A stretch of 64,000 nt of DNA from Neobacillus niacini (GCF_023715785.1 NZ_JAMBOX010000001.1:1-64000); one strand, 5' to 3'. Counted from the first letter of the stretch, positions 18,175-26,797 are shown. Numbers and translations are program-made. Notes: generated from the letters alone by a model not told the origin.

Positions 18175-18387
18175 ATGTATGTGTCTTTCCCTCATTATAT
18201 TAAATAATATTTCAAAATTCAATGAAATTTCGGAAATTTTGTTTCATTTACTAATCTACATAATTTGCTATTTTTCTACAACCATACTTTCATTTTACTA
18301 GCAGTATCCTTCGGACCCTATTGGAAAAAAATAATAACTATTCATGAACAAACACTCCCAACCAATGTATGAAAAAATTTTTTCACA

Positions 18388-18418
18388 GAAAAAGCCTGCC
18401 TGGATTTCAGGCAGACTT
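18388..18418 (-). terminator. Terminator after csbA
   Basis: On the minus strand the stem AGTCTGCCTG / CAGGCAGGCT is followed by five T, 6 bp beyond the csbA stop. It isolates csbA from the muropeptide cluster. Confidence 0.85.
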
Positions 18419-18423
18419 CGATG

Positions 18424-18663
18424 TTAGCTTCTTTTAATGGCGCGTTGCTTCATCTTCGACGCCAGCCAGAAGCCAGCCGTTAATGAAAATGCATCCACAA
18501 CAATAAGCCAGAATGTATTTGTATAGCCTTTATAAACGGAAGCGGCGATGAGTGCCACGGTCAATATCAGTCCGATTACCCGGTTGTAAGTGACCCGAGT
18601 AAAAAGCAAAACCAACAGACCTGGCAGCAACAATGCCGACATAAACCTGATCACTTCTACCAT
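18424..18663 (-). CDS. csbA: CsbA-like small membrane protein (DUF2198)
   Basis: A 79-residue protein with three short membrane segments and the family pattern LFTRVTYNRVIGLILTVALI ... ASVYKGYT, ending in KMKQRAIKRS. The name comes from B. subtilis csbA, a general-stress (sigma-B controlled) gene immediately upstream of uvrBA. Its function is unknown. Here roughly 10 kb of muropeptide genes and a terminator separate it from uvrB. I did not recognise a sigma-B promoter upstream. Confidence 0.85.
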   Translation of the reverse strand: MVEVIRFMSALLLPGLLVLLFTRVTYNRVIGLILTVALIAASVYKGYTNTFWLIVVDAFSLTAGFWLASKMKQRAIKRS

Positions 18664-18734
18664 AGTGGAGCCCCACCTCGTTCATTACTGATTTTATTCT
18701 AGAAATTAACTGTGAAAAAAGCAACAAATAAAGA

Positions 18735-20177
18735 TCAGAAATGATGTTCCACCAATGTTTTTCGTTGGGTAAAGAGACTAACTGCAATAAAGCCGAGAAA
18801 GGAAATAAGTATCGGCAACACCACCGTATGCAGCCCAAGCGCATTCGGATAAAAACGGTCAAACAAGATGTAGGAACCCATCCCCAATATCATCGAAGTA
18901 ATCGCACCGTACTTATTCCCCCTGCTCCAATACAATCCGAAAATCACCGGCCAAATAAAGACCGATTCCAGGCCGCCAAACGCAAACAGGTTCAGCCAGA
19001 TAATCAAATCAGGCGGACTTAGCGCCAGCAGAATAACGATTATCCCGATAATCGCCGTTACGCTGAAGCTTATTTTTTTAATATGCTGATCAGCAGCATT
19101 CGGTTTGATGTAATTTAAATAGATATCCTTGACCAATGCTGAGCTTACTAAAATCAACAGCGCATCGACTGTCGACATGATCGCCGCCATCGGAGCCGCG
19201 AGTACAATTCCTGCCACAAACGGCGGCAGTACCTTCAACGACAAAAGCGGCATGACCGTGTCGCCTATTTTTATGCCGGGCAAAACCGGCCTGGCAAACA
19301 CACCAATCAGGTGCATACCGAGCATAATGATCCCAACGACAATCGTCCCGATAATAATGGCGCTGTGCATCGCCTGCGAATTTTTATAGGACATTGCCCT
19401 GACAGCAATTTGCGGCAGACCAACAACCCCGACACCGACTAAAATCCAAAATGAGGAGACATAGGCGGGTGTCAAGGTACGCTCGGCACCAAACGGACTA
19501 ATTAAGTTCGGGTTTTCCGCGGCTAGGTCGGAAATGATCCTTGGAACCCCGCCGCCCGCTTTGATGGTGGCGATTAGGAGAATCAGCGTCCCCATAAACA
19601 TCACCACACCCTGAACGGTATCGGTCAAGGCCACCGCCCGAAACCCGCCGACAATCACAAATACCAGAACGGAAAAAGCAAAAATCATCAGTGCCGTTGT
19701 ATAGGGAAGCCCAGTTAACGATTCGACAAGGCGGGCTCCGCCAATCCATTGCGCCGTCATTGACGAAAACAGAAAGATGATAATGCTTGCCGCCGACAGG
19801 ATGACGACAGTCTTACTTTGATACCGCTCTTTCAGGAAATCAATCAAGGTAATCGCCTTATATTGCCGGGAAACAATCGCAAACTTTTTCCCCAACACCA
19901 TCAGAACAAAATAACCTGTCGCCAGCTGAGCCATCGCCAGCAGCACCCAGCCTAACCCCTGAGTATAAGCGACGCCCGGTCCGCCGATAAAAGAGCTTGC
20001 ACTGCCATAGGTGGCCACCATCGTCATAGCCAGGATAAATCCGCCCATCTGTCGCTCACCGAGAAAATACTCCTCCAAAAATGAGTTGGATTTGAGGACA
20101 AATTTATTCGACCAAAAGCCGACAGCAAAGATAATCAATAAGAAAAGCAGCATTGGAGTAATCACCGTCCAGTTCAT
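18735..20177 (-). CDS. panF: Sodium/pantothenate symporter PanF (SSS family)
   Basis: A 480-residue sodium:solute symporter with about 13 membrane segments. Family signatures are near ATYGSASSFIGGPGVAYTQGLGWVLLAM (about 58-85) and the sodium-site helix AAPMAAIMSTVDALLILVSSALVKDIY. It overlaps by 4 bp (ATGA) with the small DUF997 gene upstream, the arrangement of E. coli yhdT-panF. That pairing makes pantothenate the likely substrate, imported with Na+ for coenzyme A synthesis; other monocarboxylates cannot be excluded. Confidence 0.88.
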   Translation of the reverse strand: MNWTVITPMLLFLLIIFAVGFWSNKFVLKSNSFLEEYFLGERQMGGFILAMTMVATYGSASSFIGGPGVAYTQGLGWVLLAMAQLATGYFVLMVLGKKFAIVSRQYKAITLIDFLKERYQSKTVVILSAASIIIFLFSSMTAQWIGGARLVESLTGLPYTTALMIFAFSVLVFVIVGGFRAVALTDTVQGVVMFMGTLILLIATIKAGGGVPRIISDLAAENPNLISPFGAERTLTPAYVSSFWILVGVGVVGLPQIAVRAMSYKNSQAMHSAIIIGTIVVGIIMLGMHLIGVFARPVLPGIKIGDTVMPLLSLKVLPPFVAGIVLAAPMAAIMSTVDALLILVSSALVKDIYLNYIKPNAADQHIKKISFSVTAIIGIIVILLALSPPDLIIWLNLFAFGGLESVFIWPVIFGLYWSRGNKYGAITSMILGMGSYILFDRFYPNALGLHTVVLPILISFLGFIAVSLFTQRKTLVEHHF

Positions 20178-20458
20178 TCGGCACCACCTTCTTTCTCGTC
20201 GAAGGGCACTGCTTTAAACAGAAATTTTAAGGCCAGGATGACGAGAATGATCATAAATATCGTCCCGGCAATACAGCTGTAAAAGAACCAGGCCGGCAGA
20301 CCCAATATGTATGTGTAATCTTCAACCTTGGCGGAACCGAGGCCATAAGCAAATCCGTACCAAATGATGAAGTTAATGATGACCAGGGCGACGCCGATCA
20401 ACGCTTCGCGGTGGGCAATTTTAAATCGCTTATCCAGCGGTTTTGCTTGCTTTTTCAT
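20174..20458 (-). CDS. yhdT: YhdT family protein (DUF997), PanF partner
   Basis: A 94-residue protein with two membrane segments (about 21-40 and 58-82) and the family motif AHREALIGVALVIINFIIWYGFAYGLG. It is translationally coupled to panF by a 4-bp overlap and preceded by a clear AAGGAGG site. In other bacteria it always accompanies panF and may be a small symporter subunit; this is not proven. Confidence 0.9.
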   Translation of the reverse strand: MKKQAKPLDKRFKIAHREALIGVALVIINFIIWYGFAYGLGSAKVEDYTYILGLPAWFFYSCIAGTIFMIILVILALKFLFKAVPFDEKEGGAE

Positions 20459-20858
20459 AAAATCCTCCTTAGGGATAGAAACTTTGGTATCCCTGTTGTC
20501 TAAAGTCTTGTTAGTTTATGTAATAAAGAATATATTACCAAAGTTAACTGCAGGGAAAAGGGGCTAATCAAAAAAAATAACGAAAAAGGTCTATTTTTAT
20601 AAAATGTTGGAATTACTTGTCAGTCATCATGAAAGGGTTTTGGAGTTTTATAGTACATTTTGACTGTTTTTTCGATAAACCGTTAAAATATTTACAAATT
20701 TTCATAATAATTTTACTATTGTAGTATACTCTTATTTCTTCGGGATACTAAATTTCAGCACGCCCACGTATTCAAGTAGAGCGAAGGAGGGAATATGTTA
20801 AAAATACATATTTCATAGGTTGCAAGTCTAGTAAAAAATTATTTTGAGGGGGAGTAAT
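20459..20858. promoter_or_regulatory. 400-bp divergent intergenic region with a possible promoter for the inhA remnant
   Basis: The region lies between the divergent yhdT and inhA-remnant genes. A possible sigma-A promoter on the plus strand is TTGACT at 20660 with TAAAAT at 20684 (18-bp spacer); TATACT at 20725 is a second -10-like box. At 20794-20817 a 7-codon frame (MLKIHIS) follows a strong GAAGGAGGG site, so a leader peptide is conceivable. I see no other gene or RNA. Confidence 0.35.
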
Positions 20859-21378
20859 ATGAAAAAGAGACGGATTCTTTCCACAGCATTGGCATTGTCT
20901 TTAGGCCTAGGACTGGTACACGCTGCAGCAGCGACACCAACTGGCAAAGCAAGACATCCGCCGCGGCGCAAGCCTAATGAGCTATGACCCAGGTCTAGTA
21001 GTTTGGTATGTTGATGAAACCTACGATAACAACTGGACAGGTGTTCACCCTGGCGATGGTTTCCTTGGTGTGGTCGATGCAGACCAGCATACGGTTTCCT
21101 GGAGCGATAAGTCAGTCGGTGCCACTCGTTACCAGCTGCACGATGCTGCGTTTGGTCTTGAAAAAACCAATAAAATGTATTTGGATTACAAGAATCTATT
21201 AGGGACAACGATGACTGATAACTTCACTCAGCGCAATCCGTTATTTGATGACGGTGCTAATTACAGCAATCCTAGTCTAGCTGATGCCGGCCGTAACGTG
21301 CCAAACTACGGATTAAAATTCCGTGTTGTCGGCCAAAGTGCTGATGGTACTGTTGGTAAAGTGTTAATCTTTAAATAA
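20859..21378 (+). pseudogene. inhA: Immune inhibitor A (M6 metalloprotease) remnant with internal deletion
   Basis: Two pieces of one gene survive. Codons from 20859 (good GAGGGGGAG site) encode a signal peptide, MKKRRILSTALALSLGLG, then run out of frame and stop at 20985-20987. In another frame, from about 20950 to 21378, lies the C-terminal end of an InhA-type protease (LMSYDPGLVVWYVDETY, HPGDGFLGVVDADQHT, YQLHDAAF). The entire HExxH catalytic domain, some 600 codons by comparison with the family, is missing. The junction lies near 20940-20955. The two parts are out of frame, so no protease can be made. A terminator hairpin follows. InhA proteases are secreted virulence/nutrition enzymes of the B. 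cereus group and relatives. Confidence 0.85.
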
Positions 21379-21387
21379 GAGAGTAAT

Positions 21388-21420
21388 AGGGTGCCCCGAT
21401 GGACACCCTATTTTCTTTTT
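21388..21420 (+). terminator. Terminator of the inhA remnant
   Basis: The stem TAGGGTG / CACCCTA is followed by TTTTCTTTTT. It also overlaps the 3' end of the convergent VTT-domain gene. Confidence 0.7.
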
Positions 21421-21941
21421 AAAAGAAATCCTATTATAAAAATAGATGCTGCCGCTAAGATGATTTTTCCTTGAATACTCCATTCAAGCACCTGCTTAAT
21501 CGAATAAGCTTCAATTAACAGGGCGGGAATTTTACCAAGTGTGCTAGCGATGGAAAAATTAATGATGCCCATTAGGCTGCCGGCACTCACAAATGTCACC
21601 AGTCCGGATGGAATGAATGGAAAAATCCTGAGGGCAATAACCAGCAAAAATGCTTCTGTGCCTTTAGTATACTGTAGTTTTTTTAAATAATTGTTTTTGA
21701 TTTCGGGTTTGACCTTGTTAATGCCTTTTCGATATAAATAGAAACTGACCACGGCCCCGAAGGCTTCCCCGAGGATGGAAATCACCAATCCCTGTATAAC
21801 GCCGAAAAAGGTAATATTGGCGGCTGTGAGAAAGACACTCGGGATAACCCCAAGGACGCTGATGACAATATTTATGATAATGCTCAACCACACAGCAAAG
21901 CCGCCGCTTGTTTCAAACCATTCTAGCAACTGTGTTTCCAT
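21408..21941 (-). CDS. VTT-domain (TVP38/TMEM64, SNARE-associated) membrane protein
   Basis: A 177-residue protein with five or six hydrophobic segments and the family core GEAFGAVVSFYLYRKGINKV, followed by ALRIFPFIPSGLVTFVSAGSLMGI (about 110-135). These are typical of the DedA/TVP38 superfamily, some of which flip lipids; the role here is unknown. I prefer the ATG at 21941, preceded by GACGAGG, over the ATG at 21977, which has no ribosome site. It is a single gene; a 51-bp repeat pair lies about 175 bp upstream. Confidence 0.75.
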   Translation of the reverse strand: METQLLEWFETSGGFAVWLSIIINIVISVLGVIPSVFLTAANITFFGVIQGLVISILGEAFGAVVSFYLYRKGINKVKPEIKNNYLKKLQYTKGTEAFLLVIALRIFPFIPSGLVTFVSAGSLMGIINFSIASTLGKIPALLIEAYSIKQVLEWSIQGKIILAAASIFIIGFLLKRK

Positions 21942-22060
21942 GTCAACCTCGTCCCCCAAGATCCCCGTTGCATTCATTTTATATCTTTAGGGTCAATAAA
22001 TATAGGGGTCCTTGGAAAAGAACACCTCGTTATTTAGGAATAAGCTAGTGAATCTAAAGT

Positions 22061-22090
22061 AGGGGTGCCCCGAAGAAGGGGACACCCTTT
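22061..22090. terminator. GC-rich hairpin resembling the 21388 terminator
   Basis: The stem GGGTG-CCCC / GGGG-CACCC at 22061-22090 is followed on the plus strand by TTTCATTT. It shares GGGTGCCCCGA with the terminator 670 bp to the left. No plus-strand gene reads into it, so it may be a duplicated relic. Confidence 0.4.
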
Positions 22091-22116
22091 CATTTAGGTA
22101 AAGATTGAGGATGCTT

Positions 22117-22218
22117 TCATAGTGACCGAGGGCTTCCGATTTTTGCTCGGACGGGTAGTATGAGCGCTCATAGTGACCGTCTGCTCCAGGTTTTTGGTCA
22201 GTCGGGCGTTATGAACCT
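22117..22218. repeat. Two tandem 51-bp units (TCATAGTGACCG ... TATGA)
   Basis: TCATAGTGACCG occurs at 22117 and 22168, 51 bp apart. Each unit continues with GCTYC, a TTTTT run, a CGG-rich stretch and ends in TATGARC (22159 and 22210). The unit junction forms a perfect 14-bp palindrome, TATGAGCGCTCATA (22159-22172). The array is about 175 bp upstream of the VTT-domain gene and resembles the 52-bp array at 63647. Confidence 0.7.
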
Positions 22219-22328
22219 CTTATTCTACCATCATGAGAACATTTTCCTTAGATTTTTCGTTGGAGTTGTCTTCATAGGATTTCACTTATTTTTTACCTCG
22301 TTTTGTCCTCAAGAGCCGATCACAAGAA

Positions 22329-22351
22329 GAACCCGCCATTCGGCGAGTTCC
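22329..22351 (-). terminator. Terminator of the RocB-like gene
   Basis: On the minus strand the stem GAACTCGCC / GGCGGGTTC is followed by TTCTT, directly after the stop at 22355. The T-run is weak. Confidence 0.6.
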
Positions 22352-22354
22352 TAT

Positions 22355-24004
22355 TTATGACAACAGTTTCTGAATCAAACTATTGGTCAGGTTTGGCACG
22401 ATTTCAAGCGAGTAGGTCATTTCCATTCTTTCGAGTTTTTTGTGTGCGTCCAGACCATAAGGACCGATATTAATAACTGGCACATTGATATCGCGGATGT
22501 CCTGATATTCCACGTAATGCTTGGTGCCCCAGCCCGGATTATTATTCGAAACGGCTTGGATGCCTTCTTCATCATCACTAAGGGCAACAAAGCTCATGTC
22601 CGAAATGTACGGGAAGAAATTCCGCGTCACAATCGGATGCGGGTAGGACGGCTGGACCGTTTCCACTGCTTGACTCAAGGCATTAAGCAGCGTCTGCTCC
22701 TTGTCATTCTTGCCAGACAGTTCAATCCGCGGCGAATATAAAGACGAGTAGAATACGATAATCGCCGGATTTTTATCCTTCATCCATTTCCAGGCTTCCT
22801 CGACTACACGAGCGGCAAACATCCGTGTATCAAGGTCTTTGTCCTCTAGAAGCGCATTTTTAAATTGGCTTATATGAGAAACAAAGGCATCACCATGCTC
22901 CCCAACCAGCATCTTTTCCATTTCTTCATACGTGAACACTCTTGGTGTCCAAGGTTGTTTCACGTACGGCTCGCCGCTTAGGCTCGCGTATTTCTTATAG
23001 CGTTCATCAAACGAGTTTAACGCTTTTTCAAAGGCAATCTCTGCTTGCTCCTTCAGCTTTTCCAGCACATCCTTCGGCGACCAGGAATGGATGAAAAAGT
23101 TGTAGTAAACATACGCAGATAGGGCTGTTTGAACTGTATAGGACGGTTTCAGGTCTGTCTGCTTCAAGGAAACAGGAGGCACCGTCAGCTCGCCAAATGC
23201 TTCGTTGCAAAGCTCGGGATTATAATCGATTTGCTTTGTGAGCTCCGCGGCAATGAAATTGGGATCGAGCCCTTCGAATGCAGATCCGACGTGGGTTTCT
23301 GCACCTGTTATAAAAAACGATGGCAATAGCTTCCCGACTGTGCCCAAATAAATATATCGATTGTCATCGCCCTGATAGCGCGGAGAAACGAAATCTGCGT
23401 TGATGGCAGCCACGTAGTCAAAGCCATGCTCCTCCCTCCAGTTTTTCAGCACCTTTAATGACGACAAAACCCCATGCGAGCTGTCTTCCTCATCACATTC
23501 TGACAAGAAGACAATATTTCCGTCCAGCTCTTCAGGATGCTCCGAATAGTATTTCAATAGATAAAGGTTGCTAGCGACACCGCTCTTCATATCGAGGACA
23601 CCTCGTCCGAACAGCCAGTCGCCGGATTCGAGGTGCTGTCTAGCCGAAGCAGGCAATTCCTCGCCCCTCAAAGACTCCATCAATTGGTCCGGGTAGCAGG
23701 CATGCTCCTTCAGATGGGTAAAATCATCAATTCCAACCGTGTCCATGTGCCCCATCAGAATCACTGTCCGGTTGCTCTCCCCTTTCGTCCCTTTTACAAA
23801 GGCCAGCACATTGTAGCGCTCATGCTCATCCTGAAGCGTTTGCTGGAGCAGAAGATGAGATGGGTTTTGCGTAAAATATGGAAATGTGGATAAAAGTGTG
23901 TATAAAGAATGGGCAATTGTTTTTTCGCCATTGGTATTTACGATACTTTCAATATTCACAAGTTGATTCGTGAATGCCAATACGTCCTCGCGGCAATTCA
24001 GCAT
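22355..24004 (-). CDS. rocB: RocB-like M20-family metallopeptidase
   Basis: A 549-residue protein similar to B. subtilis RocB (arginine utilisation). Zinc-peptidase motifs of the M20 family are visible: MGHMDTVGIDDF (about 85-96), the bridging Asp in FGRGVLDMKSG (about 155) and the catalytic Glu pair in LSECDEEDSSHG (about 190). RocB is presumed to act in arginine/ornithine breakdown but its substrate is not established. No rocA, rocD or rocF is nearby. The adjacent ABC importer is divergent and carries a lysine riboswitch, so a link to basic amino acids is possible but inferred. Confidence 0.88.
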   Translation of the reverse strand: MLNCREDVLAFTNQLVNIESIVNTNGEKTIAHSLYTLLSTFPYFTQNPSHLLLQQTLQDEHERYNVLAFVKGTKGESNRTVILMGHMDTVGIDDFTHLKEHACYPDQLMESLRGEELPASARQHLESGDWLFGRGVLDMKSGVASNLYLLKYYSEHPEELDGNIVFLSECDEEDSSHGVLSSLKVLKNWREEHGFDYVAAINADFVSPRYQGDDNRYIYLGTVGKLLPSFFITGAETHVGSAFEGLDPNFIAAELTKQIDYNPELCNEAFGELTVPPVSLKQTDLKPSYTVQTALSAYVYYNFFIHSWSPKDVLEKLKEQAEIAFEKALNSFDERYKKYASLSGEPYVKQPWTPRVFTYEEMEKMLVGEHGDAFVSHISQFKNALLEDKDLDTRMFAARVVEEAWKWMKDKNPAIIVFYSSLYSPRIELSGKNDKEQTLLNALSQAVETVQPSYPHPIVTRNFFPYISDMSFVALSDDEEGIQAVSNNNPGWGTKHYVEYQDIRDINVPVINIGPYGLDAHKKLERMEMTYSLEIVPNLTNSLIQKLLS

Positions 24005-24100
24005 GATGAAAGACTCCTTTTTTCATAGATTGTTATTGTAAAAAAATTTATACCATTCAATCAATATTCGTCAAGCTTTTTCCATTACGATAATTCATGC

Positions 24101-24129
24101 TTGCAGATGAATAAATATTACTATATACT
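24101..24129 (+). promoter_or_regulatory. Sigma-A type promoter of the lysine-riboswitch operon
   Basis: TTGCAG (24101-24106) and TATACT (24124-24129) are separated by 17 bp. This places transcription start near 24136, about 50 bases before the riboswitch aptamer. Confidence 0.7.
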
Positions 24130-24184
24130 AAAATTGTCGAAAAAACTGAATATTAAATCCTCATCTTTTCAAGCGTTTGAGATG

Positions 24185-24358
24185 GGGTAGAGGTCGCGAT
24201 TAATAAGAGTATCCTATTGGAGATTCAGTGAAATCTATGAAAATAGGAAAAAGGATTAATCGCCGAAGCATACGGAATCACTGTTTCCGTATAGCTGGGG
24301 CTGCACTCGAAAGGGGCAGAACTGTCACAATTTTTGCGAATTGTGGAGAACTATCTTT
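24185..24358 (+). promoter_or_regulatory. Lysine riboswitch (L-box)
   Basis: The leader carries the conserved blocks of the lysine aptamer in order: GGGGTAGAGGTCGCG, AAGAGTA, GGAGATTCAGTGAAA, AAAAGG, CGCCGAAGCA, a hairpin CATACGGAA...TTCCGTATAGCTGGG, CTGTCA and GGAGAACTATCTTT. The first and last blocks pair to form P1. The perfect terminator at 24383-24412 follows, and an amino-acid ABC importer operon lies directly downstream. Lysine binding should favour the terminator and switch the importer off. Confidence is high because block order and spacing match the B. subtilis lysC leader. Confidence 0.93.
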
Positions 24359-24376
24359 ATTCAAAGCTTAGATGAG

Positions 24377-24389
24377 GGTGTCAGGCACC
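24377..24389 (+). repeat. Dispersed GGTGTCAGGCACC repeat, copy 2 (core only), inside riboswitch terminator
   Basis: The 13-base core is shared with copies at 7563, 41066 and 46061. Its AGGCACC half is the 5' arm of the riboswitch terminator that follows. Confidence 0.6.
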
Positions 24390-24420
24390 GTCATATCCAT
24401 AAGACGGTGCCTTTTATTTT
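24383..24420 (+). terminator. Riboswitch-controlled terminator
   Basis: A perfect 10-bp stem (AGGCACCGTC at 24383-24392 with GACGGTGCCT at 24403-24412) and a 10-base loop are followed by TTTATTTTTC. It lies 20 bp before the first gene of the importer, so it acts as the expression platform of the lysine riboswitch. Confidence 0.9.
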
Positions 24421-24440
24421 TCTAAAGGGGGAAAAACATC

Positions 24441-25235
24441 ATGAAAAAACTATTAATTGCCGGGGTTTCTGCACTCATGTTGATGTTATCGGCATGCGGA
24501 ACAGACGAAGGAAGCAAAACAGGACAAGCCAAAGGGGAAGACCTTAACCTAATCAAACAAGGAGAGTTCTCCTTTGCCATGAGCGGACAATATCCGCCAT
24601 TAAACTTCAAAAAGGATGGAAAGTTGACTGGCTTTGACGTGGAAATCGGCACAGAAATTGCTAAACGAATCGGATTAGAGGCAAAACCTGTAACAAACCA
24701 ATGGGAAACGATCATCCAAGGATTAAAGGCCAAAAAATATGATGCTATTATCGGAAGCATGACGGCGACACCTGAGCGCGACAAGCAGGTTGACTTCACG
24801 GAGCCATATTATCTATCAGGCGCCCAGATTTTCGTCGCTGACGGCAACAATGCGATTGTCTCAAAAGAGGATTTAAAAGGAAAAACGGTCGGAGTCATCC
24901 AGGCTAGCACTTGGAAGGACATGGCTGAGGAATTATCCAATCAGGTAAAAGGCTACCCATCCGATGTCAACGCGCTTCAGGACTTGGAACTAGGACGTCT
25001 CGATGCGGTGATTACCGATAAAATTGTCGGCTTAAACGCTAAAAATGAAAAAGGGTTGAAGATAAAAGAAATTGGCGGCCTGTTAAATGAGGACCGCGTT
25101 AGTGTGGCCGTTTCAGAAGGAAACAAGGAGCTTGCCGAAAAGATCAACAAGGCAATTGACGACATGCTTGCAGACGGTACGTACGAAAAGATCAGTAAAA
25201 AGTGGTTCAACACGAACATCATGGAGAAGCAATAA
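24441..25235 (+). CDS. Amino-acid ABC transporter binding lipoprotein (predicted lysine)
   Basis: A 264-residue family 3 solute-binding protein. The lipobox LSAC places the anchored Cys at residue 19. The mature domain begins GEFSFAMSGQYPPLNF, with FDVEIGTEIAKRIG, GSMTATPERDKQVDFTEPYYLSGA and the ligand-loop DLELGRLDAVITD typical of polar/basic amino-acid receptors. It is the first gene after the lysine riboswitch, which makes lysine the most likely substrate; the domain alone would only say amino acid. AAAGGGGG precedes the ATG. Confidence 0.9.
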   Translation: MKKLLIAGVSALMLMLSACGTDEGSKTGQAKGEDLNLIKQGEFSFAMSGQYPPLNFKKDGKLTGFDVEIGTEIAKRIGLEAKPVTNQWETIIQGLKAKKYDAIIGSMTATPERDKQVDFTEPYYLSGAQIFVADGNNAIVSKEDLKGKTVGVIQASTWKDMAEELSNQVKGYPSDVNALQDLELGRLDAVITDKIVGLNAKNEKGLKIKEIGGLLNEDRVSVAVSEGNKELAEKINKAIDDMLADGTYEKISKKWFNTNIMEKQ

Positions 25236-25315
25236 TTGATTTTTCCAGGAAACAACCAGATAACGTAAGCTCGAATGCACGGGCTTGCGTTATTGTTTAA
25301 GGAGGCAAGAGCATC

Positions 25316-25999
25316 ATGGATTTTTTGCAAAATATTATTGGGATTCTGAGTGAGCATGGCCTTGCATTCTTGCAAGCCTCTTGGATGACCATTTCTATCA
25401 CCATCATATCCCTTCTATTTGCGATGATCATTGGCATCATCTTTGCAGGGTTTAAAATCTCTTCCATCAAATTTCTTAATCGGGTCGCAGACCTTTATAT
25501 CGGCATTATCCGTGGAACGCCGTTAATCGTGCAAATTATGTTCCTGTATTATGGGATTGCCAATATCTTAACACTGAACAGCTTCACCGCCGGCGCCCTG
25601 GCGTTGAGCATCCATACTGGCGCCTACATTGCGGAAATCTTCCGCGGGGCGGTCCAATCGATTGACCGCGGCCAGATGGAAGCGGCGAGATCTTTAGGGA
25701 TGAGCTATCCGCTGGCGATGCGAAGGATTATTTTTCCACAGGCATTAAAACGGGCAATTCCGCCGCTTGGGAACCAATTCATCATCAGCTTAAAGGATTC
25801 TTCCCTCGTTGCCTATATTGCCGTAACAGACTTATATAATACAGCCCTCACCGTCCAAGGTGAGAACTATATGCCGTTTGAGACCTATTTTGTTGTCGGG
25901 CTTTATTACTTAATCATCGTGTTAATTTTCACCTGGTTCTTCAACCGATTGGAGAAAAAGCTCGATGTCAGTAAACCGAAGGGAGCGGCGATTGCATGA
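25316..25999 (+). CDS. Amino-acid ABC transporter permease (HisMQ/GlnP family)
   Basis: A 227-residue permease with five membrane segments. The polar amino-acid signature is seen as [15 protein letters not shown] (about 62-76) and the EAA loop as [37 protein letters not shown] strong AAGGAGG site precedes the ATG. It overlaps the downstream ATPase by 4 bp. As a single permease it probably homodimerises. It is part of the lysine-riboswitch operon. Confidence 0.93.
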   Translation: MDFLQNIIGILSEHGLAFLQASWMTISITIISLLFAMIIGIIFAGFKISSIKFLNRVADLYIGIIRGTPLIVQIMFLYYGIANILTLNSFTAGALALSIHTGAYIAEIFRGAVQSIDRGQMEAARSLGMSYPLAMRRIIFPQALKRAIPPLGNQFIISLKDSSLVAYIAVTDLYNTALTVQGENYMPFETYFVVGLYYLIIVLIFTWFFNRLEKKLDVSKPKGAAIA

Positions 26000-26718
26000 T
26001 TAATGTTCGGAATTTGTCAAAATCTTTCGGTGGACTTCAGGTTTTAAAAAATATCGATTTAGATGTGAAAAACAGTGAAGTTGTCGTTCTCATCGGAGCG
26101 AGCGGTTCAGGAAAGAGCACACTGCTTCGTTGTTTAAACTTTTTGGAAACCGCTGAAGCTGGTGAAATTACCATCGGGGATGAAAAAATTAATCCGGCCA
26201 CAACGAATTTGAATAAGATGAGAGAAAAAGTCGGAATGGTATTTCAGCATTTTAACCTGTTCCCTCACATGACGGTGTTGGAAAATATTATCGAGGCTCC
26301 CGTCCATGTGAAAAAGATGGGGCGTGATCAAGCCACCACTCTGGCCGTGGAACTGCTAAAAAAGGTCGGGCTGCACGATAAGGCGCATTTCTATCCAGAC
26401 CAATTATCAGGCGGACAAAAACAACGGGTCGCGATTGCCAGGGCTCTGGCAATGCAGCCGAAAGTAATGCTGTTTGATGAGCCGACTTCGGCCCTTGATC
26501 CCGAGCTTGTTGGGGAGGTTCTGCAGGTTATGAAGGATTTGGCCCTTGATGGCATGACGATGGTAATCGTGACCCATGAGATGGGCTTCGCCAGGGAAGT
26601 GGCCAGCCGCGTTGTGATGCTTGCCGACGGGCATATTATAGAAGAAGGCAGACCGGAGGAAATCTTTGCGAATCCAAAGCATGAGCGGACGCAGCGGTTT
26701 TTAAACCAGATTTTATAA
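25996..26718 (+). CDS. Amino-acid ABC transporter ATPase (GlnQ family)
   Basis: A 240-residue ATPase: Walker [10 protein letters not shown] (about 34-42), Q-loop [17 protein letters not shown], signature [15 protein letters not shown], Walker [15 protein letters not shown] and switch His in [12 protein letters not shown]. These are hallmark GlnQ/HisP sequences. It is coupled to the permease by an ATGA overlap and energises import of the lysine-regulated transporter. Confidence 0.95.
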   Translation: MINVRNLSKSFGGLQVLKNIDLDVKNSEVVVLIGASGSGKSTLLRCLNFLETAEAGEITIGDEKINPATTNLNKMREKVGMVFQHFNLFPHMTVLENIIEAPVHVKKMGRDQATTLAVELLKKVGLHDKAHFYPDQLSGGQKQRVAIARALAMQPKVMLFDEPTSALDPELVGEVLQVMKDLALDGMTMVIVTHEMGFAREVASRVVMLADGHIIEEGRPEEIFANPKHERTQRFLNQIL

Positions 26719-26797
26719 CTATAATGAAGAAACAAGGTACTTCGTTTAAGTGCATCGTATCACTTACACATTGCGATATTTGCGGAATTTTTTCAAA

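Noticed and set aside
22160..22360. 66-codon plus-strand frame through the 51-bp repeat region
   Set aside because: It is formed by the repeat and a terminator, with no ribosome site; not coding.
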